A stretch of 5,760 bases of DNA from Atopobium sp. (GTDB taxonomy: Bacteria > Actinomycetota > Coriobacteriia > Coriobacteriales > Atopobiaceae): positions 1-5,760 of the forward strand of contig JAHACE010000065.1 of assembly GCA_018376005.1 (NCBI GenBank), in the 5' to 3' direction. Below are positions 4,125-5,760 of the stretch, piece after piece. Under the pieces are notes generated by a model. That model made no database searches, had not been told where the DNA came from, and saw nothing but the letters and a program-made list of their open reading frames with translations. The stretch's first letter is position 1, and each line of letters begins with the position of its first letter. The translations under genes were made by a program, and so were the position numbers.

Positions 4125-4253
4125 ACCCCACCGTAATCGCAAACTCCAACGCTGCTGACGAGGAGCCTACGGCTTTCATTCACCGTTGTTTCAAGCGGAC
4201 CTAGTTCCGTTGAGCGCAAGCAAACCAAGGACGGCTCGGATTCTCTGCGTAAG

Positions 4254-5096
4254 GTGGCATTTGGCCTACTTGCGGCCGTTCTGGTTGTAGGTGTACTGGC
4301 CATTGCTTGGGTCATTCAGTCCCACCAAGACGACGCAGCCAAGCGCAGCGCCGTCCAGCAGCGCATTGCAACCTATCAGGAACAGATAGAGAGCGTTGGC
4401 GTTGATCCTCGCAGTGACAGCAGTCGTGTTGAACTTCTTAACCAGTACGAGAAACTCAATGAAATTGAAGAGCAGATTCAGGCTGATCAGAAGAATGGAC
4501 AGTTCCGTATGCCTAATGGCAGTGACGATACAGGAATCAACGTTCTGAATAGCTCAATCTCTGATCGACAGAAAAGCATTCGCGACTGGTTTGAGGCCGA
4601 CTACAAGCGCAGGCTAACCGCAAACAGCTTCAACGACACAGATACCGCAAATACTATGGATCAAAAGTCTGTGGCAAATAAGCTTGTTGAGCTACAGGCT
4701 CTTCTCGGAGATATTGAACACGAGAAGGTTATCTGGGGCGACGATACAGGCAACAATTCAACCTATGATTCATACCACTCTCGCGTATCCGACCAGATAA
4801 AGAAGGGTGAAACTCTTAAATCTGGCGTGGCCGAGAAGACCAAAAAAGAGCAAGAACAAAAAGATAAGGATAAGAAGTCCGAAGAAGAGGACGGCACGGT
4901 CATTTGGCGCACTGGTGGTCAGCCTGAGGTTCGCGGCACCTGGACTGGTGACGAGTCAAAGCTTGAACTTGACTTCAACGGCCAGGTCAGTGGCAGAAGC
5001 GAGCCGTTCACCCTCTCTTCCACCAACGGCGGCAGAACCGTAACCATCAGCTCTCAGAGCAGTACTTGGAATACTGACACACTTTCTAGGAAGTAA
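4254..5096 (+). CDS. Membrane-anchored coiled-coil protein: intact C-terminal part of the broken gene
   Basis: This 280-residue frame starts at GTG 4254 and is the only part of the 3858-5096 unit with a usable start codon. No Shine-Dalgarno stands before that GTG (the nearest AAGGA is over 20 nt away), and the same frame reads sensible sequence upstream to about 4170, so the GTG is probably not the natural start. Residues 1-22 (VAFGLLAAVLVVGVLAIAWVI) form a membrane anchor preceded by basic residues (RK), implying an inside N-terminus and an outside C-terminus. Residues about 27-82 are charged and heptad-like, probably a coiled coil. Residues about 180-208 are a Lys/Glu/Asp linker. The last 70 residues (from DGTVIW) look like a small beta domain with repeated Gly, Thr and Ser. 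No catalytic motif is seen and I recognise no named family. A cell-envelope role is inferred. Confidence 0.6.
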   Translation: MAFGLLAAVLVVGVLAIAWVIQSHQDDAAKRSAVQQRIATYQEQIESVGVDPRSDSSRVELLNQYEKLNEIEEQIQADQKNGQFRMPNGSDDTGINVLNSSISDRQKSIRDWFEADYKRRLTANSFNDTDTANTMDQKSVANKLVELQALLGDIEHEKVIWGDDTGNNSTYDSYHSRVSDQIKKGETLKSGVAEKTKKEQEQKDKDKKSEEEDGTVIWRTGGQPEVRGTWTGDESKLELDFNGQVSGRSEPFTLSSTNGGRTVTISSQSSTWNTDTLSRK

Positions 5097-5133
5097 GACA
5101 CACTAGAAAAACCGCACGTTACAGATACAAAAT

Positions 5134-5170
5134 ATGGCGAGAAGACCGATCGATCTTCTCGCCATTTTTT
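5134..5170. terminator. Bidirectional Rho-independent terminator
   Basis: ATGGCGAGAAGA (5134-5145) and TCTTCTCGCCAT (5154-5165) form a perfect 12-bp stem with an 8-nt loop. A T run follows on the plus strand (5165-5170), and on the minus strand the hairpin is followed by ATTTTG. It lies between the convergent ends of the membrane-protein unit (stop at 5096) and the phosphoesterase gene (stop at 5190), and can serve both. Confidence 0.88.
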
Positions 5171-5189
5171 GCGTGTGAACAACACAGAC

Positions 5190-5750
5190 TTACTCGCCCA
5201 GGATGACGTGCCTGAACTCGCCGTCCTCGTAGATTCCGCAGCTATGAGTGCCGTCTTTTGGAATGCCCACGGAGCCTGGATTGAACACGGTGACCTCTGG
5301 GTGGTCGGCGCTCTGCATGTTGACTTTTCTGTGCGTGTGGCCGTACACAAACGCGTCGAGGCTTGGCATCTGAGGCCACTTGTCAACGCTGTTGTGAATG
5401 CCAGGGCCAAAGACGTGGCCGTGAGTAAAGAAGATGGTGAACTGCTTGCCCGTCTTTGGATCTTTGTCAAACAAGATGTTGTAATCAGCCATGCACGGGA
5501 AGTCCAGAACCATCTGGTCAACCTCTGCCTCGCAATTTCCGCGGACCGCAATGACCTTATCGGAAATACTGTTCAGCATCTCAATGACGCGCTTTGGTGC
5601 ATAATCTGCAGGAAGATCATTGCGAGGGCCGTGATAAAGCAGGTCTCCAAGAAGCAAGACATACTTTGGCTGCTCCTCCTCAATGACCTGCATGAGCTTC
5701 TCGCAATAGTCGGCAGCGCCGTGAATATCTGAAGCAATTACAACCTTCAT
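5190..5750 (-). CDS. yfcE: YfcE/MJ0936-family metallophosphoesterase
   Basis: This 186-residue cytosolic enzyme has all the calcineurin-like phosphoesterase motifs. Numbering is from the chosen ATG: SDIHG (Asp8, His10), GDLLYHGPRN (Asp36), GNCE (Asn72), THGH (His110, His112) and GHTH (His138, His140). These residues hold a two-metal centre, usually manganese. The enzyme hydrolyses phosphodiester bonds; E. coli YfcE (184 residues) acts on model phosphodiesters and its physiological substrate is not settled. The start is taken as ATG at 5750, giving MKVVIASDIHG, which matches the family. An in-frame TTG one codon earlier is unlikely. The ribosome binding site would lie at or beyond the window edge (GGA at 5758-5760). 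It converges with the membrane-protein unit and shares its terminator. Family assignment is firm, true orthology with yfcE less so. Confidence 0.93.
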   Translation of the reverse strand: MKVVIASDIHGAADYCEKLMQVIEEEQPKYVLLLGDLLYHGPRNDLPADYAPKRVIEMLNSISDKVIAVRGNCEAEVDQMVLDFPCMADYNILFDKDPKTGKQFTIFFTHGHVFGPGIHNSVDKWPQMPSLDAFVYGHTHRKVNMQSADHPEVTVFNPGSVGIPKDGTHSCGIYEDGEFRHVILGE

Positions 5751-5760
5751 CAACGTATCC

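Larger units (their letters stand above)
3858..5096 (+). pseudogene. Acidic single-pass membrane protein gene lacking a start codon and frameshifted
   Basis: The unit has a promoter, a Shine-Dalgarno (TAAGGAG, 3858-3864) and a terminator, but the reading frame is broken twice. After the Shine-Dalgarno, the long open frame (codons in phase with 3881, open from 3833 to the TAG at 4202) begins SEETAPDN and contains no ATG, GTG or TTG start. It encodes about 113 residues rich in Asp, Glu, Ala and Thr, including an Ala-Asp repeat (about 4088-4126). Translation must then skip one base (+1) to reach the frame that continues FTVVSSGPSSVERKQTKDGSDSLRKV into the membrane segment and C-terminal domain, which end at 5096. 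The frames overlap at 4137-4204, and the switch most likely lies near 4170-4185. Read together they give about 411 residues: an acidic cytoplasmic domain, one membrane segment and an exported domain. Sequencing error or programmed frameshifting are the alternatives to decay. Confidence 0.6.

Noticed and set aside
4022..4315. Minus-strand frame of 97 codons, and 5054-5551 on the minus strand
   Set aside because: Both are shadows with biased composition. The first is antisense to the Asp/Ala-rich repeat, and the second overlaps the phosphoesterase gene and the terminator.
1..5760. tRNA, rRNA, transposase, restriction, toxin-antitoxin or phage genes
   Set aside because: No matching sequence or protein motifs were seen on either strand.

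Overview
The window (about 5.8 kb) reads as a chromosomal stretch from a moderate-GC bacterium. The conserved genes are near 50-55% GC by eye, and one accessory gene is clearly AT-rich. The gene mix is an AsnA-type asparagine synthetase, a Dps ferritin, a twin-arginine lipoprotein with a DUF5067-like domain, a YfcE-like phosphoesterase and an acidic single-pass membrane protein. This suggests a host-associated actinobacterium of the Coriobacteriia (Atopobium/Lancefieldella/Olsenella type). That placement is a guess from gene content and base composition, with no marker gene to confirm it.

Layout. 2-259 (+) is the C-terminal part of a cupin protein, followed by nested stem-loops and a terminator (269-370). 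377-886 (-) is an unrecognised AT-rich gene. 982-1467 (-) is a lipoprotein gene with its own terminator (902-941). It is bracketed by two copies of a 22-bp dyad element (945-966 and 1564-1585). 1468-1989 has no gene. It holds an array of five copies of a 25-bp bipartite motif (1630-1823), the terminator of the next gene (1836-1866) and a (GAAA)5 tract. 1990-2421 (-) is dps, with a Fur/PerR-like dyad just upstream. 2422-2704 is the divergent dps/asnA spacer, with an attenuator-like leader. 2705-3706 (+) is asnA. 3786-5170 (+) is a transcription unit with a good promoter, a Shine-Dalgarno sequence and a terminator, but its coding sequence has no start codon and a frameshift. 5190-5750 (-) is a YfcE-family metallophosphoesterase convergent with it, and the two share a bidirectional terminator.

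The genes do not form one pathway. They are mostly single-gene units with their own terminators, covering amino-acid synthesis (asnA), iron/oxidative-stress protection (dps), phosphodiester hydrolysis (yfcE-like) and envelope proteins (lipoprotein, membrane protein).

The most unusual item is the motif array at 1630-1823. All five copies are 9 bp + exactly 6 variable bp + 10 bp, and their centres are spaced by near-integral helical turns. It has no assigned function that I recognise. The second is the broken acidic membrane-protein gene at 3858-5096.
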